A stretch of DNA of 64,000 bases, taken from assembly GCA_016212515.1 (NCBI GenBank), contig JACRFZ010000117.1, forward strand, positions 1 to 64,000, given 5' to 3'. The DNA is from Candidatus Melainabacteria bacterium (GTDB lineage Bacteria; Cyanobacteriota; Vampirovibrionia; Obscuribacterales; Obscuribacteraceae). Below are positions 14,885 through 24,897 of this stretch, piece by piece (the first letter of the stretch is position 1; every line of letters starts with the position of its first letter). A program made the position numbers and the translations under genes. The notes under the pieces were generated by a model. It was not told the origin of the DNA. It did not search any database and saw only the letters and a program-made list of their open reading frames with translations.

Positions 14885-17800
14885 CTATTGTCCGAATCCC
14901 TCTCCTGGAGCGAGGGTGGATGGATCAAGGTTGGGCTGCTTGGGCGCCTGCGCCGCTCTCTTCTTCGCTTCCTCAGCCTCTCGGTCGGCTTTGGCCTTGG
15001 CTTCTGCAGCTTTGCGGTCCGCTTCCGCCTTAGCCGGATCTACCTTAGGTTGTTCAACCTTAGGCTGCTCCGGGGTTTTACCGGCATTGGCATCGGCCGG
15101 TGGCACCGCCTGACGCTGTTGTTCCTGCTGCATTTTTTCAAAGACAGTACCCGTGCTCTGGTCTTCATTCTGCAAGGGACGTTCCATCATATCGGCAGTC
15201 TGCTTGAGTCTGGCCGACTCACCCATCTGGTCATTGTCCCTGGTGAGCAAGGTGGGACTGACGAAGGCCCAGCGCCAGGCTTCTTTAGCAGTCTGAGCAG
15301 CGGGGTTGGCGATGGGCTTGAGGATCATACTGCCAAGCAAGACATCGGCTACGGCACTGGTCTGAATACGGTTGGTCAGATCGCCGCTTCCCACCATAGA
15401 GCGCGTGAAAGCCTCTACAGGGGTGAGTTGTCTCACTTCATCGCCCACTTTCACCTTACGTGTATTGCCGTTGATGTCTGTGTCATAGGACATGTCGTAG
15501 ACACTGGTGATGCCGTTGTAGGCAATGGAAGCAGAAAGAGCGCCGGCCATGGTAGCCCTGGAGCGCATGGAAGAAGCCGCTCTCTGCATGGCCTCAAGGC
15601 TGGAGGTCTCGGTGTTGATACGACCCCAGTTGCGTGCGTCACGGCCCTGCACGGCTCTGTTGATGTCGCCCACGTTCCAGAAACGATCTCTATAAGCGGC
15701 ATCGAAAACCCAGTTCTTAGCACCGCTTATGGTGGAGCTAATCATACCCGGCGGCTTCTCAGGCACTTTGCCCAGAATTGCATCCACTCTCTGCTGGGTA
15801 GCGGAGCCATTCTCACCGAATGCTCGGGCATCTCTGCGCATAAGTTCGGAGATTCTGGTGGTGCCGGTAATCTCGGAAATCTCAGGATAGCGTTGACGCA
15901 GGCTCAAAGCCGAATTCAACTCGCTACCGACGGCATGAGCCACCTGGAACTGCTGCATATTGGTGACACCCATACGCTCCAGCACCGGCAGTTTAGCCTC
16001 CATACTGGCGATGATGGTCGGATCGCCGCCCTTGGTCTTAAGTTCAGTGAGAACCTGACGCACGGATTGACTGTCGCTCAAGGTGACCATGTCTCTGCCG
16101 CGGGTCAAGAGCGACTTCGGCGCAATCAAGCCCTTGTCGGCCGCTTCCTTCATGAAGCGAGACATGTCAGGCAGATTGGCTTCCAGATAATAGCCGCGCA
16201 TATCGCCCAGGTTGTGAACACCGGAGGATTTGAGGAAATTGATTTCCGCTTGCTTGGCGGCATCATCGGGATACTTGACCCGATTGTTCCTGGCCATTTC
16301 TTCCACCACATCTTCAATTTTGGTGTTGGGATTGGTGAAAGTAACCTTGTCTTTAATGGCGCCAAAGCGTCCACGGTCTCGGGCTATTGCCGTCTTATCG
16401 AGGTCGGCCATGAAGTCGGACATACGCTGTTGATGAGCGGCAGCCCTGGCTTCAAGGGAAGCCACATCAGTGATACCGGCAGCTTCCAGTTGAGCGGCCC
16501 TGGCAATGTCTTTAACGTTAAGACCCTTGACGGTAGCCATAAGTTCGGTCAGTTCTACTTTACCCATGGGCTTCATGCCCAGGGCATCGTACATCTTACG
16601 TACTTCCTCCGGTGTCATATCTTTGACGGGCTTGGTGAAGAGCGTTTCCATCTCTGTCTTGGGCCGTCCGGCAACTCCGGGTTTGGATAGATCATCGAGA
16701 AGCTGCATGCCCTTGGGATCAAGTTTACCGGCCGATCTCAGTTCCTGGGCAAACTTCATACCGTTAGCTTCGGCTCCGGCAATGCCTCTGGCCACAGATA
16801 CTTCGTTGACATCCTTAAGACGCATTCCAAGACCATCGATGACGCCATCGGGCTTCATCATCCAGCGTGAGGTGTGCTTGAAGCCGGTCACAGCGAGTCC
16901 GGCGGCTGTTCCATGGGCCAGGGTATCGCTGAAGTCTTCCCATTGTCCGGTGCCGATGCGCATCACAGCAGCCCTGGTGAAGATGGCCGAGCCGATACCG
17001 GCGATGTCGCCGCCATAGGTGTTGGCAGCACCGCGTATCTTGTAGCGGGCAAGTAGCGCTCGACCGCCAATGTCGCCCACATATGCCATGGCCATGGCGG
17101 CCATGTCGGCTTTGGGACTGGTGAAATTTTCAGCGGCCAGAGCAGCTTGCTTCCTGAATATTTCAGGATTTTTCTGCTCGCCGAAAGCTACCAGTTGAGC
17201 CAGTCCGGCGTTTGGTCTGTCGGGATAATTCTTCTTCCATATTTCCAGGGCTTCACCGGCTAAGGCGGCAGCTTCTTGCGGTTTGTAGAGAGGGTTTGGT
17301 CCCCGTTGAGTGGCTTCCGACCTGGTTTTATTCAAGTCGATGGCGTTGGTCAAATCATGGAAGGTATAGATACTGCCGATTTCCGTGCGCATGTCCACGG
17401 AAAGATCTTTCATGCCAAGTTGGGGAATTTTCTGTCCGCCCTCAAGAACCAGTTCGCCACCGGAGATAAAGACCTTGGCTTTGGAAAGAGCAGCTTCATC
17501 GGAGACTCTGCCGATGTTCTTGCTCTGCAATCTTTCTTCGGCGAGGATAAGCTCTCTGGGCATGGCATCGGCAGCCTTGATAGCTTCTCTGGACCATTTC
17601 TGCATATCGGCCAATTGATTGACGCCGCCTTCCACAAACTCGGCGCTGGCATTTTGGGCGGAACCGGGCTTATAAGGCTGGGCATTCTCCGCTTCGTGCA
17701 GCATTTTCTGACGACGGTGGAAGTCACCCAGATATTTTGAATATTCAAGACGAGTCACCGCACCATAAGACATGTCTTGCAGGGCTCTGGTGTTTTCCAG

Positions 17801-19990
17801 GTGCAAGCGGGTGCGATCCTCGTTTGTGAGAGCAGTACCGTCAGGTTTCTTGTCTGCTTCCAACTGCTTCTGATTGCCCACTACCAGCTCGCGCTTCTGC
17901 TTGAGAATTTCAGGATCGCTGTACTGACGAATCAGTTCTTCATAAGCAGCCCGCACCTCTTTCACCGTAGCCGGACCTTTCTTCTGTTCCTCGATGATGA
18001 AAGCTTCCAGCTTGTCGGGCGCTACGCCTTTCATTTGATCGGCAAGTGGCTTGGAACGATCAAGTTGAATGAGAGTCTCAGCGCTCTGGGAACCGGCCGA
18101 AGCATCGGTGGGATTTGCACCGCCGAGGGTGTCTTGAATCAATTTATCGAGCTTGGGCCGGGGCGGCAAACCGGCAGCTTGATCACCCTTGATGAGCTGA
18201 TTTACCTGCGCTTCGTTAAGACCGGTGAAAAGCTCTTTCAACTGCGCTTTAGCACCGTCTTTATCGCCGTTCTTGACCAGTGCTGCACCATAATTGGTGC
18301 GCAAGTCAACCATGTCGTTATAAGATCTGGTCGATTCTACAAAGAAGATCTCGCGATCATCCATGAGAGGTTTGGCGGCAAAAGCCTTTTCAGGAGAGCC
18401 GGCAGCTTTGACAAATTCGTCTTTTGCTTTGACAAAGTCAGGAAACTTCTCAGCCATTTCCTTGCGAGCGGCCTCACGATCGGCTTCTTTAGCCGGGTCA
18501 GGGTTCTGCAAGCGCTCCACAATGGGCTTGGCGGCAGGCAGAAGCTGACCGTCCGGTCCCTGTAGTTTGATGGCTTCGGTACGGAAATTGCGGTAGGCAG
18601 CTTCGAAGCCGGGCATCTTATCGGCGCCGACCACTTCCTCTGCCTTCTTGGTGAGAGCCATGAACTGCTGCAAATGAGCATCGCTTCTAGCCTGGGCAGC
18701 CTTGATAGCCTCTTCGGCAACTTTCTTGCCGGCGTCATCAAGTTTTCTGCCGTCGGTGGCTTTCTCTAATTCATTGAAATATTTGATACCGGCGTCTACG
18801 GCTGCTACTGCCTTGGTTTCATCATAGGCAGCGGCCGGCTGAGTTTTATCTCCAGTAGCGGGAATGGTGGTATCTTTACCGGCCTGCACTTTATCCGTGG
18901 CACCAGGCTGGCTGACAACGGTTTCGGAGCCTGGATTGGGAGTGCTGTAATTCTGCCGATCTCGTCCACCGTTGTTAACAACGGGCGGCACCTGACCGTC
19001 CGTACCACTAGCAGGTTTTCCAGCCTGTTGAAGGGCTTCTGTTTTCTGCTTCTGCTCAAGCTCAGCATTGGCCTTGCGCACCATGTCGTGCAACCCGAAG
19101 TAAGCTTCCGGCACGCCGACCTTCTTCTCATCGCGCAGACGAACCATCTGACGCTGGAAATAAATATCGTCAAAGAGGGTGACATTAACCAGGTCGGGCA
19201 CCTTACTGTCGAGGGCCTTCAAATCATCGGGAGCCATCTTGGCGTGTTTCTTGGCGCTCTCTTCGTCAACACCGGCGCCTTGAAGCAGCTTGGTATTGCC
19301 TTCTTCCACTTTACCCTGGCGGTAGTACCAGAGAGCCATGTTGCCGTATGCCGCATCCTTAACGCGGGAAACACTGAAAAGCTCCCGTTCTCTTTCCTTT
19401 AACTTGGTCTTCTCTTCCAGATTAGTTTCGGTCTCAAGCTTCTTGCGCACATCCACAAGATCTTTCTTGGCCTTCTCAATATCCTCTTTGGAGACTTTCT
19501 CAGCCTCTTTGATAGCTTTCTCGTAGGCCAGCTTAGCCTCATCCAGCTTTCCGGCTTTGTTGAGGGCCGGCACTTCCTTATCAAGGATGTCGTTGACCTT
19601 CTTGAGCTGAGCAATGGGATCGACTTTCTCGGCAGCGGCTTTGTCGGCAGCAGCCTTGTCGGCAGCAGCTTTATCGGCAGCGGCTTTATCGGCAGCGGCT
19701 TTGTCGGCAGCAGCCTTGTCGGCAGCAGCCTTATCGGCAGCGGCTTTGTCGGCAGCAGCTTTGTCCGGTGCGGGAGCGGTCTTGTCGGCCTCACCCGGCG
19801 GCTTGGCCGGTGCCGTCACCCCATCACCTTGTTTTGCTACCGGTGCCGACTCTTGTTTCTTGTTAGCATCAAGGGGCTGCTGCGGACCGGTTGGTCCATT
19901 CAGCTTCTCACCGCCATTGAGTACAGCCTCGAAGGGAGAAGGTTCCACCTTGCGCGGCTTGCTTTTATCGTCCGTTTCAAAACCTGGCAT
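14885..19990 (-). CDS. Giant signal-less helical protein with DKAAA repeats
   Basis: 1701 residues from ATG 19990. No signal peptide. The first 75 residues are disordered, followed by nine perfect DKAAA pentapeptide units. Residues about 120-1000 are almost wholly charged helix with scattered TPR-like pieces and a disordered Gly/Gln/Pro stretch near 315-400. A region near residues 985-1050 and another near 1470-1590 are less polar and Gly/Ala-rich, with short hydrophobic helices. The C-terminus is again Lys/Ala/Glu/Pro repeats. I recognise no catalytic domain. Architecture resembles the 924-residue protein downstream on the same strand. Localisation is unknown: with no signal it is cytoplasmic or leaves by a non-Sec route. 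Confidence 0.8.
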   Translation of the reverse strand: MPGFETDDKSKPRKVEPSPFEAVLNGGEKLNGPTGPQQPLDANKKQESAPVAKQGDGVTAPAKPPGEADKTAPAPDKAAADKAAADKAAADKAAADKAAADKAAADKAAADKAAADKAAAEKVDPIAQLKKVNDILDKEVPALNKAGKLDEAKLAYEKAIKEAEKVSKEDIEKAKKDLVDVRKKLETETNLEEKTKLKERERELFSVSRVKDAAYGNMALWYYRQGKVEEGNTKLLQGAGVDEESAKKHAKMAPDDLKALDSKVPDLVNVTLFDDIYFQRQMVRLRDEKKVGVPEAYFGLHDMVRKANAELEQKQKTEALQQAGKPASGTDGQVPPVVNNGGRDRQNYSTPNPGSETVVSQPGATDKVQAGKDTTIPATGDKTQPAAAYDETKAVAAVDAGIKYFNELEKATDGRKLDDAGKKVAEEAIKAAQARSDAHLQQFMALTKKAEEVVGADKMPGFEAAYRNFRTEAIKLQGPDGQLLPAAKPIVERLQNPDPAKEADREAARKEMAEKFPDFVKAKDEFVKAAGSPEKAFAAKPLMDDREIFFVESTRSYNDMVDLRTNYGAALVKNGDKDGAKAQLKELFTGLNEAQVNQLIKGDQAAGLPPRPKLDKLIQDTLGGANPTDASAGSQSAETLIQLDRSKPLADQMKGVAPDKLEAFIIEEQKKGPATVKEVRAAYEELIRQYSDPEILKQKRELVVGNQKQLEADKKPDGTALTNEDRTRLHLENTRALQDMSYGAVTRLEYSKYLGDFHRRQKMLHEAENAQPYKPGSAQNASAEFVEGGVNQLADMQKWSREAIKAADAMPRELILAEERLQSKNIGRVSDEAALSKAKVFISGGELVLEGGQKIPQLGMKDLSVDMRTEIGSIYTFHDLTNAIDLNKTRSEATQRGPNPLYKPQEAAALAGEALEIWKKNYPDRPNAGLAQLVAFGEQKNPEIFRKQAALAAENFTSPKADMAAMAMAYVGDIGGRALLARYKIRGAANTYGGDIAGIGSAIFTRAAVMRIGTGQWEDFSDTLAHGTAAGLAVTGFKHTSRWMMKPDGVIDGLGMRLKDVNEVSVARGIAGAEANGMKFAQELRSAGKLDPKGMQLLDDLSKPGVAGRPKTEMETLFTKPVKDMTPEEVRKMYDALGMKPMGKVELTELMATVKGLNVKDIARAAQLEAAGITDVASLEARAAAHQQRMSDFMADLDKTAIARDRGRFGAIKDKVTFTNPNTKIEDVVEEMARNNRVKYPDDAAKQAEINFLKSSGVHNLGDMRGYYLEANLPDMSRFMKEAADKGLIAPKSLLTRGRDMVTLSDSQSVRQVLTELKTKGGDPTIIASMEAKLPVLERMGVTNMQQFQVAHAVGSELNSALSLRQRYPEISEITGTTRISELMRRDARAFGENGSATQQRVDAILGKVPEKPPGMISSTISGAKNWVFDAAYRDRFWNVGDINRAVQGRDARNWGRINTETSSLEAMQRAASSMRSRATMAGALSASIAYNGITSVYDMSYDTDINGNTRKVKVGDEVRQLTPVEAFTRSMVGSGDLTNRIQTSAVADVLLGSMILKPIANPAAQTAKEAWRWAFVSPTLLTRDNDQMGESARLKQTADMMERPLQNEDQSTGTVFEKMQQEQQRQAVPPADANAGKTPEQPKVEQPKVDPAKAEADRKAAEAKAKADREAEEAKKRAAQAPKQPNLDPSTLAPGEGFGQ
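19631..19765 (-). repeat. 15-bp tandem repeat encoding (DKAAA)9
   Basis: Nine consecutive 15-bp units inside the 1701-residue gene, each encoding Asp-Lys-Ala-Ala-Ala. Third-codon positions vary between units (GGC/AGC, TTG/TTA), so the peptide is conserved better than the DNA. It would form a regular charged alanine helix. Such arrays expand and contract by slippage. Confidence 0.9.
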
Positions 19991-20183
19991 GCCTGAAAGA
20001 CCTCAAGAAACTAGTTACACCAACGCATTGATTAATTTATTCCAGTAAAGCCAGTCTTTGAAACTGGGGAAACTACGTACCGGTGATGTCAAGCGGACTT
20101 TTTTTAACAACATCCCGGTCGCCTTAAATTTCAAAATGCGCATTCGGTTATATACGGAGCCGCCGTTTTCTGGACAGCAAAAA

Positions 20184-22598
20184 TCAGTCGGTGATCTCCA
20201 CCACTGTAACGCCGTCTCCCCCCTCATATTGTTCGCCGGGCCGAAACTTGATGGCGTAACGGGCGGCTTTCAAGAAGTCCCTCACTGCCGATTTGACCGC
20301 CCCGGTGCCATGACCGTGGATAATCATAAAAGGGCTGATGCGACCAAGCACGCAGCCATCCACGAAACTATCCAAAAGCCCGAGCGCCTCATCGACTCGC
20401 TTGCCGCGCAGATCGAGAGTGTTGGCCATGGTGCGCACAAAGACCGACACGCCGGAAGGCTCCGCCGCCTGAAAGGCAGGCTTAAGCTTCTGGCCGCGAG
20501 CCTGACCGGCATTGGACGGTCGCCCGGCGCTTATGGTTTTATCGAGAAGCTCAATTTCGCCAAGCCTGGCCTTCACTTTCATGTTGCCCAGTTGCAAAAG
20601 ACAGGTTTCACCCACTAGCTCAAGAACCACACCGGTGCGATTTAAGACAGGATGCCGCACCCTTGTACCGGGAGCGATCTGAGCGGCAGCCTCGGGCGAA
20701 GGTTCTTGCTCCTGCCACTTGAGGGCTTTTTTAATACCTTCCAGCTCTCGCCTGGCCTGTTCAGCCTTCTTAAGATCGGGCTGTCTCTGCAACTGCGCTA
20801 CGGTCTGCCGCACCAGTTCCCGCGCCGCTTCAAAATCGGCTAGAAGCCTGGCTCTTTCTTCCGCTTGCACAGCCCGCCGCGACTTATCCAGCTCCTTTTC
20901 CCGGGCTGAAAGTCCGGCCAGCTTCTGCTCCAGTTCCGCTCTCAGGTCCTGTATGTCCAGCTCCTGCTGCTTGACCGAGGATAACTTGAGGCTCAGTTCC
21001 TCCACCACCGCATCCAGACCGTCCTTCTCGCCCCTCAATAGTTCCTGCGCCCTGGCCATCACGGGAGCAGATAGACCAAGTCGACCGGCCACCTCCGTGG
21101 CCTTGGACTGACCGGGCACACCGAGTTTAAGCCGGTAAGTTGGCTTGAGGTTCTCTTCATCGAACTCGAAACTACCGTTTATGAAGGAATTGTCGCGAAA
21201 GGCAAGGGTCTTGAGGCTACCAAGATGGGTGGAAGCAATGATTGTGGCGGAGGCGGCCTGCAACTCTTCCAGAATTGCCTGGGATAGCGCTGCGCCTTCA
21301 CGGGGATCGGTACCGGCCCCGATTTCATCCAGAAGCACCAGGATGCGCTTGCCGGAGTGGGCGGCAGCAAGAATCTCCACCATGTTCTTCATATGGGAAG
21401 AAAAGGTAGATAGGCTTTCCTGGATGGACTGGTCATCACCAATATCCGAAAGCACCTGGTCGAACAGACCCAGGCGGGAGCCCCGCCCCAGAGGCGGTAG
21501 AAGTCCAAACCCCACCATCAAAGCGGAGAGTCCAACCAGCTTGATAAGCACGGTCTTGCCGCCCGTATTGGGGCCGGTAATGATAAGTGCCCGACGGTCC
21601 CCGCCCAGACTGACATCGTTTGCCACCACCTGGCCATCGCCGCCCTGCAAAACCAGGAGCGGGTGGCGCGCCTGCTTCAATTCCAGTATGGGCTCCGTGG
21701 TCAATTCCACCCATTCGCCCTGCATTTTCACGGCCAGGCGCCCGCGGGCGAAGATGCAATCAAGTTCTATGAGGCTGCTCAGACTTTCCCTGAGATTACC
21801 GGCAAAGGGTCGCAGTGAGTCGCAGAGAGAAGCCAGGATACGCTCTATTTCCGCCTCGATCTCGCTCTGTTTGAGCCTGATTTGATTGGATAGTTCCATC
21901 ACCGAAAGAGGTTCCACATAGACGGTCAAACCGCTGCCCGAGGCATCATGCACGATGCCTTCCACCTGGTAGCGCATGGAGGCATTGACCGGCAGTACAT
22001 AGCGGCCGTGGCGCATGGTGTAGAGTTCATCGGTGAGGGCGCGGCTACCGGCCAGCCGATGAATCAAGGAACGCAGTTCTTCCTTGACCCTCTCTTCCAG
22101 TCCTCGCACGTCCTGGCGCAGCCGCTGCAGGAGATGACTGGCCGAATCCTTAACAGTGCCGTCCGGTTCAAGGGCCAGAGTGATGTCGCGCTCCAGCACG
22201 GGGCGAGCGAAAAGCACCTCGGCAATGGGCTTCAAGCAAGGGAAACTTTCCTGCGCCAGAAGATTGAAACTAGATCTGGTCAGACGCGAGATGCGCAGAA
22301 GCTTTTCCAGGTTGATAAGCTCCGGGGCGGACAGTCTCGCCCCCACAGCCAGGCTGTCCAGGCTTTCAAAAGAGGTGTTCAGTCCTCCCAGAGCCGGTTC
22401 GCCCCGACCAGTGATGATAGCTTTTGCTTCCGTGGTTTCGGCAAGCAAGACCCGGGCCACTGCCAGAGGCACGCTCTCCTGCCGGGGAGCCAGAGCCAAC
22501 AGCCGCAAGCGAGCGGCATCGGTCTCAGCCAGAAGCGAAAGCTCTTGTATTAGCCTGTCCCATTCCAGAGACCTGAGGCTGCGCTCCTGGATATTCAA
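20184..22598 (-). CDS. mutS2: MutS2 family endonuclease/ATPase
   Basis: 804 residues. The MutS ATPase core shows Walker A TGPNTGGKTVLIKL, then LDEIGAGTDPREGAAL (Walker B) and STHLGSLK. A coiled-coil clamp region lies before and after it. The C-terminal Smr nuclease domain has LDLRGKRVDEAL and the IIHGHGTGAVK motif. It lacks the mismatch-recognition domain of MutS1. MutS2 limits recombination, and in some bacteria it rescues collided ribosomes. Reading starts at a TTG (22598), supported by the family's usual N-terminus (ERSLRSLEWDRLI). The stop of the small upstream gene is only two bases away, so they form one operon. Confidence 0.95.
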   Translation of the reverse strand: MNIQERSLRSLEWDRLIQELSLLAETDAARLRLLALAPRQESVPLAVARVLLAETTEAKAIITGRGEPALGGLNTSFESLDSLAVGARLSAPELINLEKLLRISRLTRSSFNLLAQESFPCLKPIAEVLFARPVLERDITLALEPDGTVKDSASHLLQRLRQDVRGLEERVKEELRSLIHRLAGSRALTDELYTMRHGRYVLPVNASMRYQVEGIVHDASGSGLTVYVEPLSVMELSNQIRLKQSEIEAEIERILASLCDSLRPFAGNLRESLSSLIELDCIFARGRLAVKMQGEWVELTTEPILELKQARHPLLVLQGGDGQVVANDVSLGGDRRALIITGPNTGGKTVLIKLVGLSALMVGFGLLPPLGRGSRLGLFDQVLSDIGDDQSIQESLSTFSSHMKNMVEILAAAHSGKRILVLLDEIGAGTDPREGAALSQAILEELQAASATIIASTHLGSLKTLAFRDNSFINGSFEFDEENLKPTYRLKLGVPGQSKATEVAGRLGLSAPVMARAQELLRGEKDGLDAVVEELSLKLSSVKQQELDIQDLRAELEQKLAGLSAREKELDKSRRAVQAEERARLLADFEAARELVRQTVAQLQRQPDLKKAEQARRELEGIKKALKWQEQEPSPEAAAQIAPGTRVRHPVLNRTGVVLELVGETCLLQLGNMKVKARLGEIELLDKTISAGRPSNAGQARGQKLKPAFQAAEPSGVSVFVRTMANTLDLRGKRVDEALGLLDSFVDGCVLGRISPFMIIHGHGTGAVKSAVRDFLKAARYAIKFRPGEQYEGGDGVTVVEITD

Positions 22599-22600
22599 AA

Positions 22601-22912
22601 CTAGTTGAGCTCGGTTAGATGAGCCTCGTTATGCCCTGTGGTCTGAGTCGGCAGAACCGCTGCAGCCGGGTAATCGGAGGCCAGGCTCTCTATGCCGAGA
22701 TTCCCGAGCAGTTTCTTCAGGCGAATTTTTTGCAGTTCGTAGCTGCGATTGTTGCGCTTATGAACAACACCAATGCGCTCCAGTTGCTTAATGGCTTCCA
22801 GGTGGTCTTCCGGAACAGCTGAGACATCGACGATACCCTTCTCGTTGAGCCAGGTGATGGTGGGAGACAGGGTTCCCAGTAATTTGCGCATCGGCTGTTC
22901 GAAAACCGGCAT
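22601..22912 (-). CDS. Small protein of unknown function upstream of mutS2
   Basis: 103 residues from ATG 22912 with a clear GAGGAG ribosome binding site eight bases upstream; the longer open frame to 23242 lacks such a site and overlaps the divergent gene. The sequence has a helical first part (AVPEDHLEAIKQLERIGVV) and a basic second part (HKRNNRSYELQKIRLKKLL), possibly winged-helix-like. I recognise no family. The stop codon lies two bases before the mutS2 TTG, so the two are co-translated and this product may act with MutS2. Confidence 0.65.
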   Translation of the reverse strand: MPVFEQPMRKLLGTLSPTITWLNEKGIVDVSAVPEDHLEAIKQLERIGVVHKRNNRSYELQKIRLKKLLGNLGIESLASDYPAAAVLPTQTTGHNEAHLTELN

Positions 22913-22991
22913 AGTAAAACTCCTCGTAAAGCAACCAGGCGAAAGCCCGGGCCCATAACACTTTGAAGGCTGCCTGACTAATCTTATCAGC

Positions 22992-23020
22992 TTGACATGC
23001 CCCAAGAGGAAGGATATTTC
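22992..23020 (+). promoter_or_regulatory. Candidate promoter of the carbonic-anhydrase-like gene
   Basis: Perfect TTGACA (22992-22997), 17-nt spacer and a weak -10, TATTTC (23015-23020). Predicted transcription start near 23027 gives a leader of about 50 nt before the TTG start codon at 23076. Confidence 0.4.
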
Positions 23021-23075
23021 ATGCGGCTGGGCTGGGAAGAGAGATATCTTTACTATCGCCAGGGAGGAACAGGCT

Positions 23076-23600
23076 TTGCTGTATGAATTAAATGGAGATA
23101 AACCAAGTCTGGGCAAAGGTGTTTTCATCGCCCCAAACGCAGTACTGGTTGGTCGCGTGAGGGTGGAAGCGGAAGCCAGCATCTGGTTTTCCTGTGTGGC
23201 CAGAGGCGACATCAATGACATCGTCATAGGCAGACAGAGCAATATTCAAGACGGCTGCCTGATGCACGTCACCAATCACCATGCTCTCACCGTGGGGGAG
23301 CGAGTAACAGTAGGTCATGGAGCCATTTTGCACGGTTGCGAAATTGAATCAGACTGCCTCATTGCCATGGGGGCAATCGTACTGGATGGAGCCCGGGTTG
23401 GTGCTCACAGCGTCGTGGCCGCCGGCTGCCTGGTCTCACCGGGCACACAGATTCCACCAGGTTCCCTGGTCATGGGTGTGCCGGGAAAGGTGCTGCGCCA
23501 GGTGAACGAACGGGACCGCGAAATGATTGAAAAAGGCTGGCAAAACTACGTGGGCTACCGCCAGACCTTCCTGGAAGGCATGCGAGAGCTTACTTACTGA
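23076..23600 (+). CDS. Gamma-class carbonic anhydrase-like hexapeptide-repeat protein
   Basis: 174 residues forming a left-handed beta-helix. The three zinc histidines of the gamma carbonic anhydrase/YrdA family are His64 (CLMHVT), His81 and His86 (VGHGAILHG), with RGDINDIVIGRQSNIQDG before them and MGAIVLDGA after. Members hydrate CO2 or are inactive homologues of unclear role. I place the start at TTG 23076, which has AGGGAGG eight bases upstream; the frame extends back to TTG 22992 but those codons overlap the promoter-like sequence and add no family sequence. The 3' end overlaps the convergent hydrolase gene by 11 bp. Confidence 0.88.
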   Translation: MLYELNGDKPSLGKGVFIAPNAVLVGRVRVEAEASIWFSCVARGDINDIVIGRQSNIQDGCLMHVTNHHALTVGERVTVGHGAILHGCEIESDCLIAMGAIVLDGARVGAHSVVAAGCLVSPGTQIPPGSLVMGVPGKVLRQVNERDREMIEKGWQNYVGYRQTFLEGMRELTY

Positions 23601-24714
23601 GCTCACCGGCGGTAAAGAGTCTGGTACCGGCAGGCATACTGGAAATGAGGGAAGCACTCTTGGCGGGCAGATGCTGACTGAGCCAGCCGCGAATTGTTTC
23701 CATGGTGTTGGGTTCAATATGGGAAGTTTCAATCAAGACATGCCCCTTACCAGGCAACCAACACATGGTCGTGTCGCGACTCTTGAGGCGAGACAGCAGG
23801 GCTGAAACCGCTTCATGCCTGAGCATGCGGTCTTTGTCTCCCTGGATGACGAGAACCGGTACCGTGGCCGGAACACCCCGGGCATGGGAAATGTTTCCCC
23901 TGATGAAAGTAGCCGTATTGAGCAGGTCGAGACAGCTCAAATGCTTACGAACATAGGGATCATGTATAGCTTCTTCGCTTACCGTTGGATTTTCGGAGGC
24001 AAACTTCCTTATATAAGGAACCAGGTCTACTTCGCGCAGGGGATTACGCACCAGACCAGCCAGGTCTTTGACCATCTCCGGCTCCATGTAGAAGCGGCGC
24101 TTGATGGCCGGGCTGGAGAGCACCAGGCCGTTCACTTGCCCGGGCAGGGCCTCCGCCACCCTGAGGGAAAGCCCGGCCCCCATGCTCTCACCCACCATAA
24201 AAATGGGCAGCTCGGGACTGTTAGCCCTCAACGCTGAAACCACTTCTTTCAAATCGTTCAAGCTGGAGACATATTCAATCTTTTCCGATTTCTTGCCTGT
24301 TTTCCGGTTGGACTCTTCATCGGATAGCGCCTGCCAGCGTCCATATCCCCTCAGGTCGGGAGCTACAACAGTGAGCCCGTCCTTGGCCAGTTCCCTGGCC
24401 ATGGTGTCGTAAACGCGCCCATGCATGACAAGACCGTGTACAGCCACGACGATGCCCCGTTGTTCCACATCAGGGTCTTGCCAGACGGACATTGGTACAT
24501 CGGGAAGGAAGCCCATGGCATGCTCTCGGGGGTTGTCATCCCGTTCAGGGCGAGCCTGGGCCGGCAACATAAGGGTAGCAAGAACCGCCGCCAACGCCAG
24601 ACTGCCCGTAAGAATGCGACCGGAACGGGCAGTTGAAGCTGTCCCGGAAATTGCCGGAGCAATTCCAAACTTTTTGAAGCACTTTTGGACAAACGAAGAC
24701 GAACTTAACGACAT
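23590..24714 (-). CDS. Exported alpha/beta hydrolase (monoacylglycerol lipase-like)
   Basis: 374 residues. An N-terminal hydrophobic segment (about 34-53, ending LPAQA) is a signal peptide or anchor with a long basic n-region. The serine-hydrolase triad is visible: Ser177 in GESMGAG, Asp near 295 in QGDKDRML and His325 in PGKGHVLIE. The oxyanion region is HGLVMHGR. The arrangement with a lid around 200-260 matches the lysophospholipase/monoglyceride lipase group. The natural substrate is unknown. ATG 24714 has an AGGGGGA ribosome binding site. It is convergent with, and overlaps by 11 bp, the carbonic anhydrase-like gene. Confidence 0.85.
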   Translation of the reverse strand: MSLSSSSFVQKCFKKFGIAPAISGTASTARSGRILTGSLALAAVLATLMLPAQARPERDDNPREHAMGFLPDVPMSVWQDPDVEQRGIVVAVHGLVMHGRVYDTMARELAKDGLTVVAPDLRGYGRWQALSDEESNRKTGKKSEKIEYVSSLNDLKEVVSALRANSPELPIFMVGESMGAGLSLRVAEALPGQVNGLVLSSPAIKRRFYMEPEMVKDLAGLVRNPLREVDLVPYIRKFASENPTVSEEAIHDPYVRKHLSCLDLLNTATFIRGNISHARGVPATVPVLVIQGDKDRMLRHEAVSALLSRLKSRDTTMCWLPGKGHVLIETSHIEPNTMETIRGWLSQHLPAKSASLISSMPAGTRLFTAGELSK

Positions 24715-24897
24715 CTATCCCCCTTGGTCGTTAGGCTATTAGCTCAGAAGGAGCAAAGTATGTTTTGATTTGCTGTTAGGCAAGTAGAGCGCTGATAAAT
24801 CGTATGTACCAACTTGTAAGTATCTTTGAAACCCTATTTGAAAGAAATTCTGGTTAAAATCAAAATTTTTCGCTTACCAATCTGATTGGAGAAACCT

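Noticed and set aside
14888-16690. Plus-strand open frame of 600 codons
   Set aside because: Antisense shadow of the 1701-residue gene. Translation gives Gly/His/Leu-rich sequence without motifs, as expected from the reverse of Lys/Glu/Ala codons.
22913-23242. N-terminal extension of the small gene upstream of mutS2
   Set aside because: The extension lacks a ribosome binding site and overlaps the divergent carbonic anhydrase-like gene; ATG 22912 has a good GAGGAG.
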